Assembly (NCBI GenBank): GCA_016708315.1 | Contig: JADJGC010000003.1 | Span: forward strand, 372,001-436,000 | Source: a bacterium | GTDB taxonomy: Bacteria > Zixibacteria > MSB-5A5 > CAIYYT01 | Length of the DNA stretch: 64,000 bases | Direction of reading: 5' to 3' | Part shown: positions 24,278 to 32,914 of the stretch, piece after piece | Layout: each line of letters begins with the position of its first letter | Position numbering within the stretch: position 1 is the stretch's first letter | Program-made: the position numbers and the translations under genes | Notes under the pieces: model-generated | Database searches by the model: none | Told to the model about the DNA's origin: nothing | The model's input: the letters and a program-made list of their open reading frames with translations, nothing else

Positions 24278-25807
24278 ATGAAGAGGATATTTGACCACTT
24301 TTATCAACTAGTCGGCCGCATGGCGCCGAGCCAGATTCTATTGGCTGCACTGGTAGTCGTCGGTGTTATTGCCGGCACTGTCATAATCTTCAATGTTGCC
24401 AAGAGTCAATATTTCGTACCGCTCTACACAAATCTGTCGAGCGAAGATGCGGGCAAGATCATCGAGAAGCTCAACGAGATGCGAATCAAGTATGAGATCG
24501 GCGATGGCGGCACAGCGATCAGCGTTCCGTCTGACGATGTCTATGAGACACGCATGAAACTGGCAAGCAACGGTCTCCCCAGTCCGCAGAATATCGGCTA
24601 TGCCTTGTTCGACCAGACTAATCTTGGAATGACTGATTTTGTCCAGAAACTCAACTATCGCCGCGCTCTCGAAGGTGAACTCGCTCGAACGATTGGCAGT
24701 CTCACTGAAGTTGCAGCAGCGCGCGTACATATGACGATTCCCGAAGACAAGCTGTTTCGCGAAGACCAGAATGCGCCAAGCGCATCGGTTGTTCTTAAGC
24801 TGACTGGCGGGACGACTCTCGCAAAGAGGCAACTGCAGGGAATAGCCTACATTGTAGCATCCTCCGTTGAAGGTATGCGACCAGACAATGTTACGATCAT
24901 TGACTATGACGGTAATCTCCTGACTGGACCGCAGTCGAGTGATCCGACCGCGATGTTGTCATCGACACAGTTTGAAATGCGCAAGAATGTAGAAAGTTAC
25001 CTTGAACAGAAGGCACAATCGATGCTGTCCGGCGTCATTGGCGGCGGACGTGCCGTTGTCCGTGTAAGCGCTGAACTGAACTTCGAACAGAACAACACGC
25101 AGATCGAAGAATACAATCCCGACATGGTGGCGGTCCGCAGCGAGCAACGTACAGCCAGCAAAGGCAACGAACAGGAGTCGCTTCCCGGAGTGCCGCCGGT
25201 AACCACGTCCTCAAACAGCAACGACGCTAATGACATTATCACTAACTATGAAGTTTCAAAAACCATCAAAAGCATCATTGGCGAAGTCGGCTCAATTAAG
25301 AGATTAACCGTCGCTGTCATGGTAGATGGCAATTATGAAGAGGCGGAAAATGCCGAAGGTGTGATCGAGGAAAAATTCATCAATCGCACTCCTGAAGAGC
25401 TTGAACGCTTCGCCGGAATTATTAAGAACGCAGTCGGCTATAGCGAGTCGCGAAGCGATCTTTTCACGATCGTTGATTTGCCGTTTGACAACAGCATCTT
25501 GGACGTTTCGCGCAAACAGCTTGATTCTACCGGTCAGTGGGAAAATTACTTGTACTACGGCAAGAAAATTGGATTCGTCCTGCTCGCGATTCTCGGCTTC
25601 ATCTACGTGAAGCGCCAGGTCAAGAAGGTGTTTTCCGCCATAGCAAAGTATGTCCCGGCGCCTCCGCCGGCTCCGCCGCCTTCAGAAGAGACCATTCAAC
25701 AGAAGCCTCAGAAGCCCAAGTTGATTGATACGATGAAGGTGCAGACTAAAGGCAAACCCGATGAGATCGCGAAAGTGATCAGAACCATAATGGCTGAGCC
25801 ACAATAG
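24278..25807 (+). CDS. fliF: Flagellar MS-ring protein FliF
   Basis: 509 residues. Inner-membrane helix at about 17-40, ring-building motifs (YFVPLYTNLSSEDAGKIIEKL, LASNGLPSP, YRRALEGELARTI, AARVHMTIPEDKLF), a periplasmic insertion around 260-330, second helix at about 428-448, and a C-terminal cytosolic tail that binds FliG. The tail has a Pro-rich stretch (PAPPPAPPPSEE). The stop is 1 nt before the fliG ATG. Confidence 0.97.
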   Translation: MKRIFDHFYQLVGRMAPSQILLAALVVVGVIAGTVIIFNVAKSQYFVPLYTNLSSEDAGKIIEKLNEMRIKYEIGDGGTAISVPSDDVYETRMKLASNGLPSPQNIGYALFDQTNLGMTDFVQKLNYRRALEGELARTIGSLTEVAAARVHMTIPEDKLFREDQNAPSASVVLKLTGGTTLAKRQLQGIAYIVASSVEGMRPDNVTIIDYDGNLLTGPQSSDPTAMLSSTQFEMRKNVESYLEQKAQSMLSGVIGGGRAVVRVSAELNFEQNNTQIEEYNPDMVAVRSEQRTASKGNEQESLPGVPPVTTSSNSNDANDIITNYEVSKTIKSIIGEVGSIKRLTVAVMVDGNYEEAENAEGVIEEKFINRTPEELERFAGIIKNAVGYSESRSDLFTIVDLPFDNSILDVSRKQLDSTGQWENYLYYGKKIGFVLLAILGFIYVKRQVKKVFSAIAKYVPAPPPAPPPSEETIQQKPQKPKLIDTMKVQTKGKPDEIAKVIRTIMAEPQ

Positions 25808-25808
25808 T

Positions 25809-26825
25809 ATGTCGATTACTTACGGTGAGTTGACAAATACGCAGAAAGCTGCCATAGCGCTGATTGCGTTCGGAACTGAGGTTTCGGCAGAAGTGCTGAA
25901 ATCCCTCTCTGACCAGGAACTCGAGAAGATCACTATTGAAATCGCCAATATGCGCGATGTCCCTGGCGAGGTCGAAGAGCGCGTTATCCAGGACTGTTAT
26001 GAAATTTTCCTCGCTCGCGAGTATATCTCGACCGGCGGTATAGACTACGCGCGCTCGTTGCTTGAACGGGCAGTAGGCTCCAACCGTGCTGTTGATATCA
26101 TCAAGCGACTTGAATCGTCGCTTGTGACCTCAGGTTTCAACCTCCTCAAGGGAATTGATCCTAAGCAGCTGGTCAACTACATACAGAATGAACATCCTCA
26201 GACGATCGCGCTGATCCTTACCCAGCTTACACCCCAGCAAGCAGCAGGTGTCGTAACCGAGCTCGCACCTGAGCTGCAAGCAGAGGTTGCAATGAGAGTT
26301 GCCACTATGGAGAAGATCTCGCCGGAAATTCTTAAGGAAATCGAACAAACGCTCGACACGCATTTCTCCGGTTCGGTCTTCCGTGAAAGCAAGCAATCCG
26401 GTGGCGCTAAAGCACTGGCCGACATTCTGAATCTGGTGGAGACTTCAGCCGAGAAGCACATACTGCAAACTCTGGAAGCCGACAATCCGGATCTTGCTGC
26501 AGAGATCAAGAACATGATGTTTGTCTTCGAAGACGTCATATTACTCGACGACCGCTCAATCCAGCGGATGCTCAAAGAGATCGAGACAAAGGACATCGCG
26601 ATCGCGCTCAAGGCCGCGTCGGAAGACGTCAAGAGCAAAATCTTCACGAATGTCTCCGAACGTGTTTCGATGATGATCAAGGAAGAAATCGAATTCATGG
26701 GGCCGATGCGCCTTTCAGATGTCGAAGCGGCGCAACAGCGAATCGTCGAGTCTATCCGCAAACTGGAAGAAGAAGGTCAAATCGTTATCTCAGGACGCGG
26801 AGGCAAGGAAGATGTCGTCGTCTAA
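25809..26825 (+). CDS. fliG: Flagellar motor switch protein FliG
   Basis: 338 residues. N domain (LTNTQKAAIALIAFGTEVSAEVLKSL) for FliF, middle domain with EHPQTIALILTQLTPQQAA, and C-terminal torque domain with the charged segment DDRSIQRMLKEIETKDIAIALKAASEDVKSKIF that meets MotA. Ends in a short acidic/Gly tail. Its last 14 nt overlap the fliH start. Confidence 0.98.
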   Translation: MSITYGELTNTQKAAIALIAFGTEVSAEVLKSLSDQELEKITIEIANMRDVPGEVEERVIQDCYEIFLAREYISTGGIDYARSLLERAVGSNRAVDIIKRLESSLVTSGFNLLKGIDPKQLVNYIQNEHPQTIALILTQLTPQQAAGVVTELAPELQAEVAMRVATMEKISPEILKEIEQTLDTHFSGSVFRESKQSGGAKALADILNLVETSAEKHILQTLEADNPDLAAEIKNMMFVFEDVILLDDRSIQRMLKEIETKDIAIALKAASEDVKSKIFTNVSERVSMMIKEEIEFMGPMRLSDVEAAQQRIVESIRKLEEEGQIVISGRGGKEDVVV

Positions 26826-27465
26826 GATACTATCTTCTGTGTCACTCACTTCGAGTCGCGTACCGATTGGGAGCAACGAGTTTGTCGAACGATACCGTCG
26901 TGAATTGGAAGAGAATTCGACAATCGGTCAGCGAATCAAGCAACTCGAAGAGCGCCACCAAATCGAATTGCAGCAGACTTACAAGCGTGGATTTGCCGAT
27001 GGCGAGTCAGCTGGTTTGCAGCGAGGGTTAGCGGCATCACGTCAGCTCGAAAATGAACTCAGGCAAGCCATTTCCACTCTCGTAAATTACAGACAGACTT
27101 TGTATAAGCAGGCAGAATCTCAACTGTTCGATTTGGCATTTGCTATTGCCAATCGAATTACGACGGCACGCGGTGAAGTCGAATCCAAAGTCGTTCTTGA
27201 GACGATAAACGCCTGTCTCCGAGAGGTTCTCGACAAGACGCGACTGACGGTTCGGGTAAATCCTGCACAAGCGAGTTTTGTCAGATCTCAAATCGATAGC
27301 CTTGGTAGCGTCGATGATGCTGTCAGTCACATCGTAGTCGAACCGGACGCGCGCATCAGTGCAGGCGGATGCATTATTGAGACCGACTCCGGAAACACCG
27401 ATGGTCGCATCGAGAATCAACTGCAAGTTCTGAAGAGTAAGCTTCTTGAGAATCAGACTCCATGA
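26812..27465 (+). CDS. fliH: Flagellar export ATPase regulator FliH
   Basis: 217 residues from ATG 26812, inside the end of fliG with GGCAAGGAAG upstream (an open frame back to 26719 is a fliG shadow). Coiled-coil centre (EENSTIGQRIKQLEERHQIELQQTYKRGFADGESAG), then a V-ATPase-E-like C-terminal domain with LFDLAFAIANRITTA. Holds FliI at the export gate. ATGA overlap with fliI. Confidence 0.88.
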   Translation: MSSSKILSSVSLTSSRVPIGSNEFVERYRRELEENSTIGQRIKQLEERHQIELQQTYKRGFADGESAGLQRGLAASRQLENELRQAISTLVNYRQTLYKQAESQLFDLAFAIANRITTARGEVESKVVLETINACLREVLDKTRLTVRVNPAQASFVRSQIDSLGSVDDAVSHIVVEPDARISAGGCIIETDSGNTDGRIENQLQVLKSKLLENQTP

Positions 27466-28769
27466 GCAGACAAATTGACTGGACAGAATACCGCGATGCG
27501 GTAGCACGCACATCCACAATAAAACTAGATGGAAAAGTAAGGCGGGTGATCGGACTCGTTATCGAGTCGTTGGGACCGCAGGCTTCACTCGGCGAGTTAT
27601 GTCGAATCTATCGCAAGGCTGACAGTGAGGCCGTACTTGCAGAGGTTGTAGGATTTCGCGACAACTTCGTTCTTCTAATGCCATACGGCGATATGGAAGG
27701 TATCAATCCAGGCTCCGTAGTCGAAGCAACCGGATCAGTATTGAAGATCAATGTCGGCGACCAACTTAAGGGTCGCATTCTGAACGGTCTTGGCCAGCCA
27801 ATCGATGACGGTGTTGCACTAACGTCGGGGTTCGAGCGTCCGATTACTTCGCGAGCGCCGCATCCACTCAAGCGACAAAGAATTGAAAAGCAAATGATAA
27901 CGGGTATCCGCGCCATCGACGTGTTTACAAGTTGTGGCAAAGGGCAACGTCTCGGAATCTTCGCTGGGTCAGGAGTTGGAAAATCCGTACTGTTGGGCAT
28001 GATCGCTCGTCAATCACAAGCGACAATCAACGTAATCGGACTCATTGGAGAGCGCGGTCGTGAAGTGCGCGAGTTTATCGAGCAGGATCTTGGCACCGAA
28101 GGGCTTAAACGCTCCGTGGTAGTCGCAGTTACGTCTGATGAGCCGGCGTTAATGAAAATCAAGGGTGTAATGACTGCAACTGCAATTGCCGAACATTTTC
28201 GCGACCAGGGACACGATGTCATTCTGATGGTGGACTCAGTCACTCGTGTAGCGATGGCACAGCGTGAGATTGGTCTTGCTGTCGGAGAGCCGCCGGCAAC
28301 GAAAGGATACACTCCTTCGGTTTTTGCGATGTTGCCAAAGTTGCTCGAACGCGCTGGTGCCGGTGAGCGAGGTTCAATTACCGGGTTGTATACGATTCTT
28401 GTCGAAGGCGATGATTTCAATGAACCGGTTTCGGATCAGGTCAGATCCATTCTTGACGGCCACGTCACGCTCTCGCGTAAGCTTGCCCACCGCAAACATT
28501 ATCCGGCAGTTGACATACTTCAATCGGTATCGCGTGTGATGGTCAATATCGTATCGCCTCAGCATCGTGATTTGGCGGGAGAAGCTCGTAAGCTCTTGGC
28601 CATTTACTCCGAGAATGAGGACCTAATCAACATCGGAGCGTACGTAAAGGGCTCGTCGAGCGAAATCGACACTGCAATCAACAAGGTGCCGAAGATTAAC
28701 GAATTTCTGCAGCAAGATATCGCTTCAGAAAGTCCCAATTTTGCATCGGATATCAGCCGACTGCAATGA
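27462..28769 (+). CDS. fliI: Flagellum-specific export ATPase FliI
   Basis: 435 residues. Walker A GIFAGSGVGKSVLLG, Walker B VILMVDSVTRVAMAQREI, GLAVGEPPATKGYTPSVFAMLPKLLERAG and GSITGLYTILVEGDDFNEPV, all F1-beta-like. Drives unfolding and export of flagellar axial proteins with FliH and FliJ. Overlaps fliH by 4 nt. Confidence 0.98.
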   Translation: MSRQIDWTEYRDAVARTSTIKLDGKVRRVIGLVIESLGPQASLGELCRIYRKADSEAVLAEVVGFRDNFVLLMPYGDMEGINPGSVVEATGSVLKINVGDQLKGRILNGLGQPIDDGVALTSGFERPITSRAPHPLKRQRIEKQMITGIRAIDVFTSCGKGQRLGIFAGSGVGKSVLLGMIARQSQATINVIGLIGERGREVREFIEQDLGTEGLKRSVVVAVTSDEPALMKIKGVMTATAIAEHFRDQGHDVILMVDSVTRVAMAQREIGLAVGEPPATKGYTPSVFAMLPKLLERAGAGERGSITGLYTILVEGDDFNEPVSDQVRSILDGHVTLSRKLAHRKHYPAVDILQSVSRVMVNIVSPQHRDLAGEARKLLAIYSENEDLINIGAYVKGSSSEIDTAINKVPKINEFLQQDIASESPNFASDISRLQ

Positions 28770-28779
28770 ATAGTGGGTA

Positions 28780-29250
28780 ATGAAAAAGTTCCAGTTTCGC
28801 CTTCAGAAGCTCCTGCATATCAAATCGCATAAGAAAATGGAGCGACAAAAAGAACTCGCCAAGGCTGAGCGGGTTCGTCGAATGGAAGAAGCTCATCTGG
28901 AGTTGCTTCAGAGCCGCATGTCACAAGAGATTTCGGATTTACAGTCGCATAAGATTGAGAGGGTTGATTGCCGGTGGTTGACGCAATCCGCATTTTATCA
29001 ACAGCGACTGATCAGCAACATGGCGACACAAAAGCAAGTTATCAGCAACGCCCTGAAACAAGAAGAGCTCAAACGAGAGAAGCTGATCAGTGCGGCCCGT
29101 GAAGAAAAGGTCTTTGATATGCTCAAAGACAGGCAAAGGGAAAGGTACAATCGCGAACTTGACGATTTGCAGCAAAAAGAGACTGATGAAATAGCGCGAA
29201 ATACCTTTCTCCAAGGGGAACACAAGGGGAAATCAAAAAGCCCTCGCTAA
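28780..29250 (+). CDS. fliJ: Flagellar export protein FliJ
   Basis: 156 residues, almost wholly charged coiled coil (KKFQFRLQKLLHIKSHKKMERQKELAKAE...), as in FliJ, which sits in the FliI ring and resembles ATP-synthase gamma. Last gene of the operon; its stop codon lies inside the terminator hairpin. Assignment rests on position, length and helical pattern. Confidence 0.88.
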   Translation: MKKFQFRLQKLLHIKSHKKMERQKELAKAERVRRMEEAHLELLQSRMSQEISDLQSHKIERVDCRWLTQSAFYQQRLISNMATQKQVISNALKQEELKREKLISAAREEKVFDMLKDRQRERYNRELDDLQQKETDEIARNTFLQGEHKGKSKSPR

Positions 29251-29265
29251 TGCGAGGGCTTTTTG
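29235..29265 (+). terminator. Strong bidirectional-looking terminator of the flagellar operon
   Basis: AAAAAGCCCTCGC, loop TAAT, GCGAGGGCTTTTT. An 8-bp GC-rich stem flanked by A5 and T5. The fliJ stop overlaps the stem. Confidence 0.9.
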
Positions 29266-29307
29266 TTCGTGACGGAATTCTGAAATCTCATTCAGACCGA
29301 AAATGGA

Positions 29308-29334
29308 AAGGCTCCCGTTTGCAGCGGGAGCCTT
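29308..29334 (-). terminator. Terminator of the large secreted protein gene
   Basis: Stem AAGGCTCCCG/CGGGAGCCTT with a 7-nt loop, 25 nt after the stop of the minus-strand gene; on that strand TTTCCATTTT follows. Confidence 0.7.
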
Positions 29335-29358
29335 CGGTTGTAGGTTGCAGAGTGGACG

Positions 29359-31446
29359 TTATTTTAACATCATCATCTTTCTCGTCATTGAGAACTCTCC
29401 GGCTGTGATCTTGTAGAAGTAAACACCGCTTTCAAGGGTTCTGCCGTTGGAATCGGTTCCATCCCACTCAATTTGCTTGTTTCCTGCGGAAAGGGAGCCA
29501 TTGACAAGTTCGACGACCTTTTGACCGAGGATATTGAACACGGTGAGCGAAACGTAGCTCGACTTCGGCAGGTTGAATTCAATCGAAGTCGTCGGATTGA
29601 ATGGATTCGGATAGTTCTGTTCAAGACTGAATACAGTCGGTAAGCTTCCGCCCAAGTCATCGACGTCAGTCGGCGAGTCAACAGTAAGCGTGACATCAAC
29701 AGTATCTTCGTCATCATCAACGTCGGTTGCGATACCGGCGATCTGTTTGACGATCACCTTTGCATTGTAGTTGCCGGGAAGAAGTCCAGCGACATCTACA
29801 AAGAACTCAAGCGTTGAAGGTGATGTCCCGCTACTCGGATTGACTGAGAGCCATGGCGATGACTCTACCGCACCCCAATCGAATTGTATTCCGGACGGGC
29901 TTGCATTGCTGATGCCGATCTGCTGGCTGGCCGGGTTGATTCCGACAAGAGCGTTGAAGTGCAGATTATCCGGCGACAGCAGAATGTTCACATCATCCGC
30001 TATATCGACCACTATCATGATCGTCTGGGGTGAGTTTGACGCTTCAGGAGACGCAATTGTAATCGGCGTTACGTGGCGGCCGATGGCGAGCGCAGCAATG
30101 TTGACATTGGCGGTGAAACCACCCGGAGCGGTGCCGGCGCTTGAGGTAATGCTCAACCAATCAGCAGTTTCCGATGCACTCCAATTGAGCGGACCGTTAC
30201 CACCGTTGCTGATCATTACCGGCTTGCCGGCAGGGTTTGTACCGTTCTGGTATCCACTGAAGAAGAGGGAGTCATCATTCAACACGATGACAGCGACAGG
30301 TGCCTGAACCGTGAAGGTCGCCGCGTCTGAACTAGACAAGAGCCCAGGGTCAGTTGCTTGGAATGTTATTGTCTCATTGCCAAACCAGTCCCCTGAGGGT
30401 TTAGAGATAGTTGCGATTCGACTGGCATTTATTGAAACGGTCAATGCGGAGTTTCCTGACGCAGACCATGTCAACTGATTGTCTGAATTGTCGGGGTCGC
30501 TTACAAAGTTGTCTAATGAGATCGTTGCAAAATTCGCCCCGTATGCCACCGTTTGATCGGGGATGCTCACGACTAATGGCGGATCGTTTACGGGACTGAC
30601 CGTGAATGTAGCGTTGTTGCTTGCGAAGAGACTGCCGGGATCGGTTGCGGTGAAAGTAAAGGTCGCGCTTCCAGAGAACTCTCCGCCAAGATAGGAGATT
30701 GTCGCAACACGACTTGCATTGATGTTGACGCTGAAGCCGTTTGGCACGGCAGAAACGGCTGTCCACAAGATTGTATTGTCAGCGTCTTCGGCATCCGAAA
30801 CAAAATTGTCGAGAATTATAGTAGAGAATACGCCACCCTCATTGATTGTCTGATCAGGAATGTCTGTTACGATAGGCGGGGTGTTAGCCGGTCCCGAACA
30901 GCCGCCCATAATATTCAATTCAGCAGTGCCGCAGTCGACGAATTCTAGATCGATAGATCCGCCGCCTTGAGGAGCGAGAACAAAAGTCCCGGCAGGAGCT
31001 ACGAATGCCGAATCAAAGTCGACGCATTGAGCAGGAGTTCCAATTGGTATCCGGACCCAGAGCGTCATCAAGAGAGCTTCTGTCGCATGAATGTCGAGTG
31101 GGAATTCAGGTGTGAAGTTGATCCAGCCGGTTAGGACCTTGTTTTCCAGAGGCTTAAACTGCTTGAGAAAGTTGCCCGAACCATCAGTCTGGACAGCTGG
31201 TCCTGGCTGGACGGATGTGACTTCGACATTGTCGGAATTGTAAGAGAATCCGAGTGAGAATCCGCCAAGTGGCGTGTCGTTCACAATATAGACTGGAATT
31301 CCAACCGAGTCGCCGTCAACAATCGGCTTATCAATCGGACATCCCAGTCGAATGATGTTAGCGGCAATGATTGGACTCGGAAAGATGAGGGAAAGCGTAC
31401 CAATCAATATAGTTAGTAGCGCCATCAACTTGAGCATTAGATTCAT
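29359..31446 (-). CDS. Large secreted protein: cohesin-like domain, two Ig/cadherin-like repeats, two BACON-like repeats, type IX-like sorting domain
   Basis: 695 residues with signal peptide (1-29). Residues about 33-180: beta-sandwich with DTPLGGFSLGFSYNSDNVEV and FVAPAGTFVLAP, cohesin-like and shared with the 46.99 kb protein. Residues about 188-385: two tandem repeats (DIPDQTINEGG / SIPDQTVAYGA; FTATDPG / FQATDPG). Residues about 390-580: two BACON-like repeats (LNWSASETADWLSI). Residues about 600-695: sorting domain FSLEQNYPNPFNPTTSIEF, ending ESGVYFYKITAGEFSMTRKM. GGAGG 9 nt before ATG. Probably surface-attached; no enzyme domain seen. Confidence 0.8.
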   Translation of the reverse strand: MNLMLKLMALLTILIGTLSLIFPSPIIAANIIRLGCPIDKPIVDGDSVGIPVYIVNDTPLGGFSLGFSYNSDNVEVTSVQPGPAVQTDGSGNFLKQFKPLENKVLTGWINFTPEFPLDIHATEALLMTLWVRIPIGTPAQCVDFDSAFVAPAGTFVLAPQGGGSIDLEFVDCGTAELNIMGGCSGPANTPPIVTDIPDQTINEGGVFSTIILDNFVSDAEDADNTILWTAVSAVPNGFSVNINASRVATISYLGGEFSGSATFTFTATDPGSLFASNNATFTVSPVNDPPLVVSIPDQTVAYGANFATISLDNFVSDPDNSDNQLTWSASGNSALTVSINASRIATISKPSGDWFGNETITFQATDPGLLSSSDAATFTVQAPVAVIVLNDDSLFFSGYQNGTNPAGKPVMISNGGNGPLNWSASETADWLSITSSAGTAPGGFTANVNIAALAIGRHVTPITIASPEASNSPQTIMIVVDIADDVNILLSPDNLHFNALVGINPASQQIGISNASPSGIQFDWGAVESSPWLSVNPSSGTSPSTLEFFVDVAGLLPGNYNAKVIVKQIAGIATDVDDDEDTVDVTLTVDSPTDVDDLGGSLPTVFSLEQNYPNPFNPTTSIEFNLPKSSYVSLTVFNILGQKVVELVNGSLSAGNKQIEWDGTDSNGRTLESGVYFYKITAGEFSMTRKMMMLK

Positions 31447-31493
31447 AGACTTGCACCTCCGTAAGATTCAATTAATCAACCGAGGGGTTATCA

Positions 31494-31509
31494 CGCAAAA
31501 AGCGTGCAA
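31494..31509 (-). promoter_or_regulatory. Sigma54-like element before the large secreted protein gene
   Basis: Minus strand TTGCACG-N4-TTGCG, that is TG-N10-GC. It differs from the consensus TGGCACG-N4-TTGC by one base at -24. It predicts a start at about 31482 and a 36-nt leader carrying the ribosome site. The same bases can form a CACGC/GCGTG hairpin. Confidence 0.35.
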
Positions 31510-31543
31510 ATCAATCATTTGTTTGCAGATTTGCGGGTTTATT

Positions 31544-31618
31544 GCCGCGAAGCCACAAGGGATTGAAACCAATAGGCTTAAGTGGCCGAAAGCCGATAGG
31601 ACGCTATTTCGGGTATCG
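31544..31618. repeat. Cluster of short inverted repeats
   Basis: GCCAC (31552-31556)/GTGGC (31582-31586), CCGAAA (31586-31591)/TTTCGG (31607-31612) and CGATA (31594-31598)/TATCG (31614-31618), all in 75 bp upstream of both divergent genes. Could be an activator (enhancer) site or a structured leader; unresolved. Confidence 0.35.
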
Positions 31619-31769
31619 AGAAGAAGATAATGACAATTGTGAAATACCTTGCACCTTCATTGCAATGGGCACCGGGACTTGCTTTTCTCTTGCGGAGTTA
31701 GAGCGATTCTATAATAATTAAGATTCGACTGCTTTTCTTTTTGAACTTCAAGTGAACGAGGGATAAACA

Positions 31770-32699
31770 ATGACATTCAATCGCTTATTTCTGACTATTG
31801 CCTTCATATTGGTGCTATTGCCTATGATGGTCTCGTGCGGACAGAAAGACGGAAACGCACAAAGTGAAGCATCAACAATACAAGTACCGGACAAATTCGT
31901 CGGTGTAGAAAAACAGCTTGTCGGAAAACTCTTTGAAATGTGGGCGAAGAAGGGTCATGTCGCATCGGTCGACCAGGCAGCAGCACTGCTCGATATTGAC
32001 GTGACTGACAGTATGCGGGTCAGCTTGTTCCGGAAATTCAATGAGAATCTGAACATACACGAGCGTCTCGCTCGATATCGCGCCGGCGTCTTCATACTAA
32101 GCAATGAAGAAAAGCACATCGCAGAGTACATCATCAGAAACGAAAAGAAGAATCAAGAATTTCCGACCCTTGAGCAAGTTGCAACCGATCTCAACATGAC
32201 TCAAGAACATGTAGCTGATCGCCTGAGATTCCTTTCCGCCATCGAGATGTTCTTTGATTTGGGCGGACCTGATGAGTTTAACAAACTGGGTTTCAGCTAT
32301 GGTCACAAATTTGGTGACGTTACCTACGATCTTGGAATACATCAACACATCTTCAGCATTGATGGCGGCTTGCCAATCAATGTCGGATGCGCGAAAGAGG
32401 CATTGTTCGTTGTAGCCTCGGAATTCCCAAAGAACGAAGTAAAGTACCGGGCATATGATCCCTTCAGCCTTGAAGCCATTGATGTCGTCTTCAAGGATGA
32501 TGAAATTGTCTCGATCTTGCCGGAAACCGCCAAGTTGTTCGAAGGAGGCACCTGTGGTACCAACAACCTCTTCGCAAATGAGGCGAACGCTAAGGCTTAT
32601 GCGCTGACTCTTCCGCAATTCCAAAACAAGGAAGCGCCAATCGTAGATATTAAGGCCCGATTTGCTGATACTAAGGCACAAGTGGCCAAACCGAAATAG
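31770..32699 (+). CDS. Lipoprotein with alkylmercury-lyase (MerB)-like C-terminal domain
   Basis: 309 residues. Lipoprotein signal peptide with lipobox ending at Cys23 (MMVSC). Residues about 108-165 look like a winged helix (EFPTLEQVATDLNMTQEHVADRLRFL), as at the N-terminus of MerB. The C-terminal part has PINVGCAKEALFVV (Cys207) and EGGTCGTNNLFAN (Cys262); in MerB Cys96, Asp99 and Cys159 do catalysis, here matched by Cys207, Glu210 and Cys262. Classical MerB is cytosolic, so an exported lipid-anchored form is unusual. No mer genes nearby; organomercurial activity is not implied, other thiol or metal chemistry is possible. Confidence 0.6.
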   Translation: MTFNRLFLTIAFILVLLPMMVSCGQKDGNAQSEASTIQVPDKFVGVEKQLVGKLFEMWAKKGHVASVDQAAALLDIDVTDSMRVSLFRKFNENLNIHERLARYRAGVFILSNEEKHIAEYIIRNEKKNQEFPTLEQVATDLNMTQEHVADRLRFLSAIEMFFDLGGPDEFNKLGFSYGHKFGDVTYDLGIHQHIFSIDGGLPINVGCAKEALFVVASEFPKNEVKYRAYDPFSLEAIDVVFKDDEIVSILPETAKLFEGGTCGTNNLFANEANAKAYALTLPQFQNKEAPIVDIKARFADTKAQVAKPK

Positions 32700-32719
32700 C
32701 TCCGATAGACTTCAGACTC

Positions 32720-32751
32720 TCGACCGTTGAAGGATTCGCTTTGACGGTCGA
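32720..32751 (+). terminator. Possible hairpin after the MerB-like gene
   Basis: TCGACCGT (32720-32727) pairs with ACGGTCGA (32744-32751) across a 16-nt loop, 20 nt after the stop codon. There is no T-run, so its role as terminator is weak. Confidence 0.3.
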
Positions 32752-32914
32752 ATTCTGCCCGTAGATTCTTGTTCCAATTTTCACAAGGGATACCATATTT
32801 CCATTGCCTCATATCAAGACTTTTCATACCTTTGCTCACGATTTTGATTGGCAACCAATAATCACTATTTGGATGCAAACTGTTTGCTTTTAGATAAGTA
32901 GGAGAATAGACCGA

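Larger units (their letters stand above)
31447..31769. other. 323-bp divergent intergenic region
   Basis: Between the secreted protein (minus) and the lipoprotein (plus). It contains a sigma54-like element for the minus gene (31494-31509), a cluster of short inverted repeats at 31544-31618, and a TATAAT at about 31709-31714 that may serve the plus-strand gene (its -35 is poor). No ORF with coding character. Confidence 0.6.

Noticed and set aside
31540..31620. Possible cyclic-di-GMP (GEMM) riboswitch because of GAAGCC and GGCCGAAAGCC stretches
   Set aside because: The conserved core order and the tetraloop-receptor of GEMM-I are missing on both strands, and the region lies upstream of the predicted start of the minus-strand gene.
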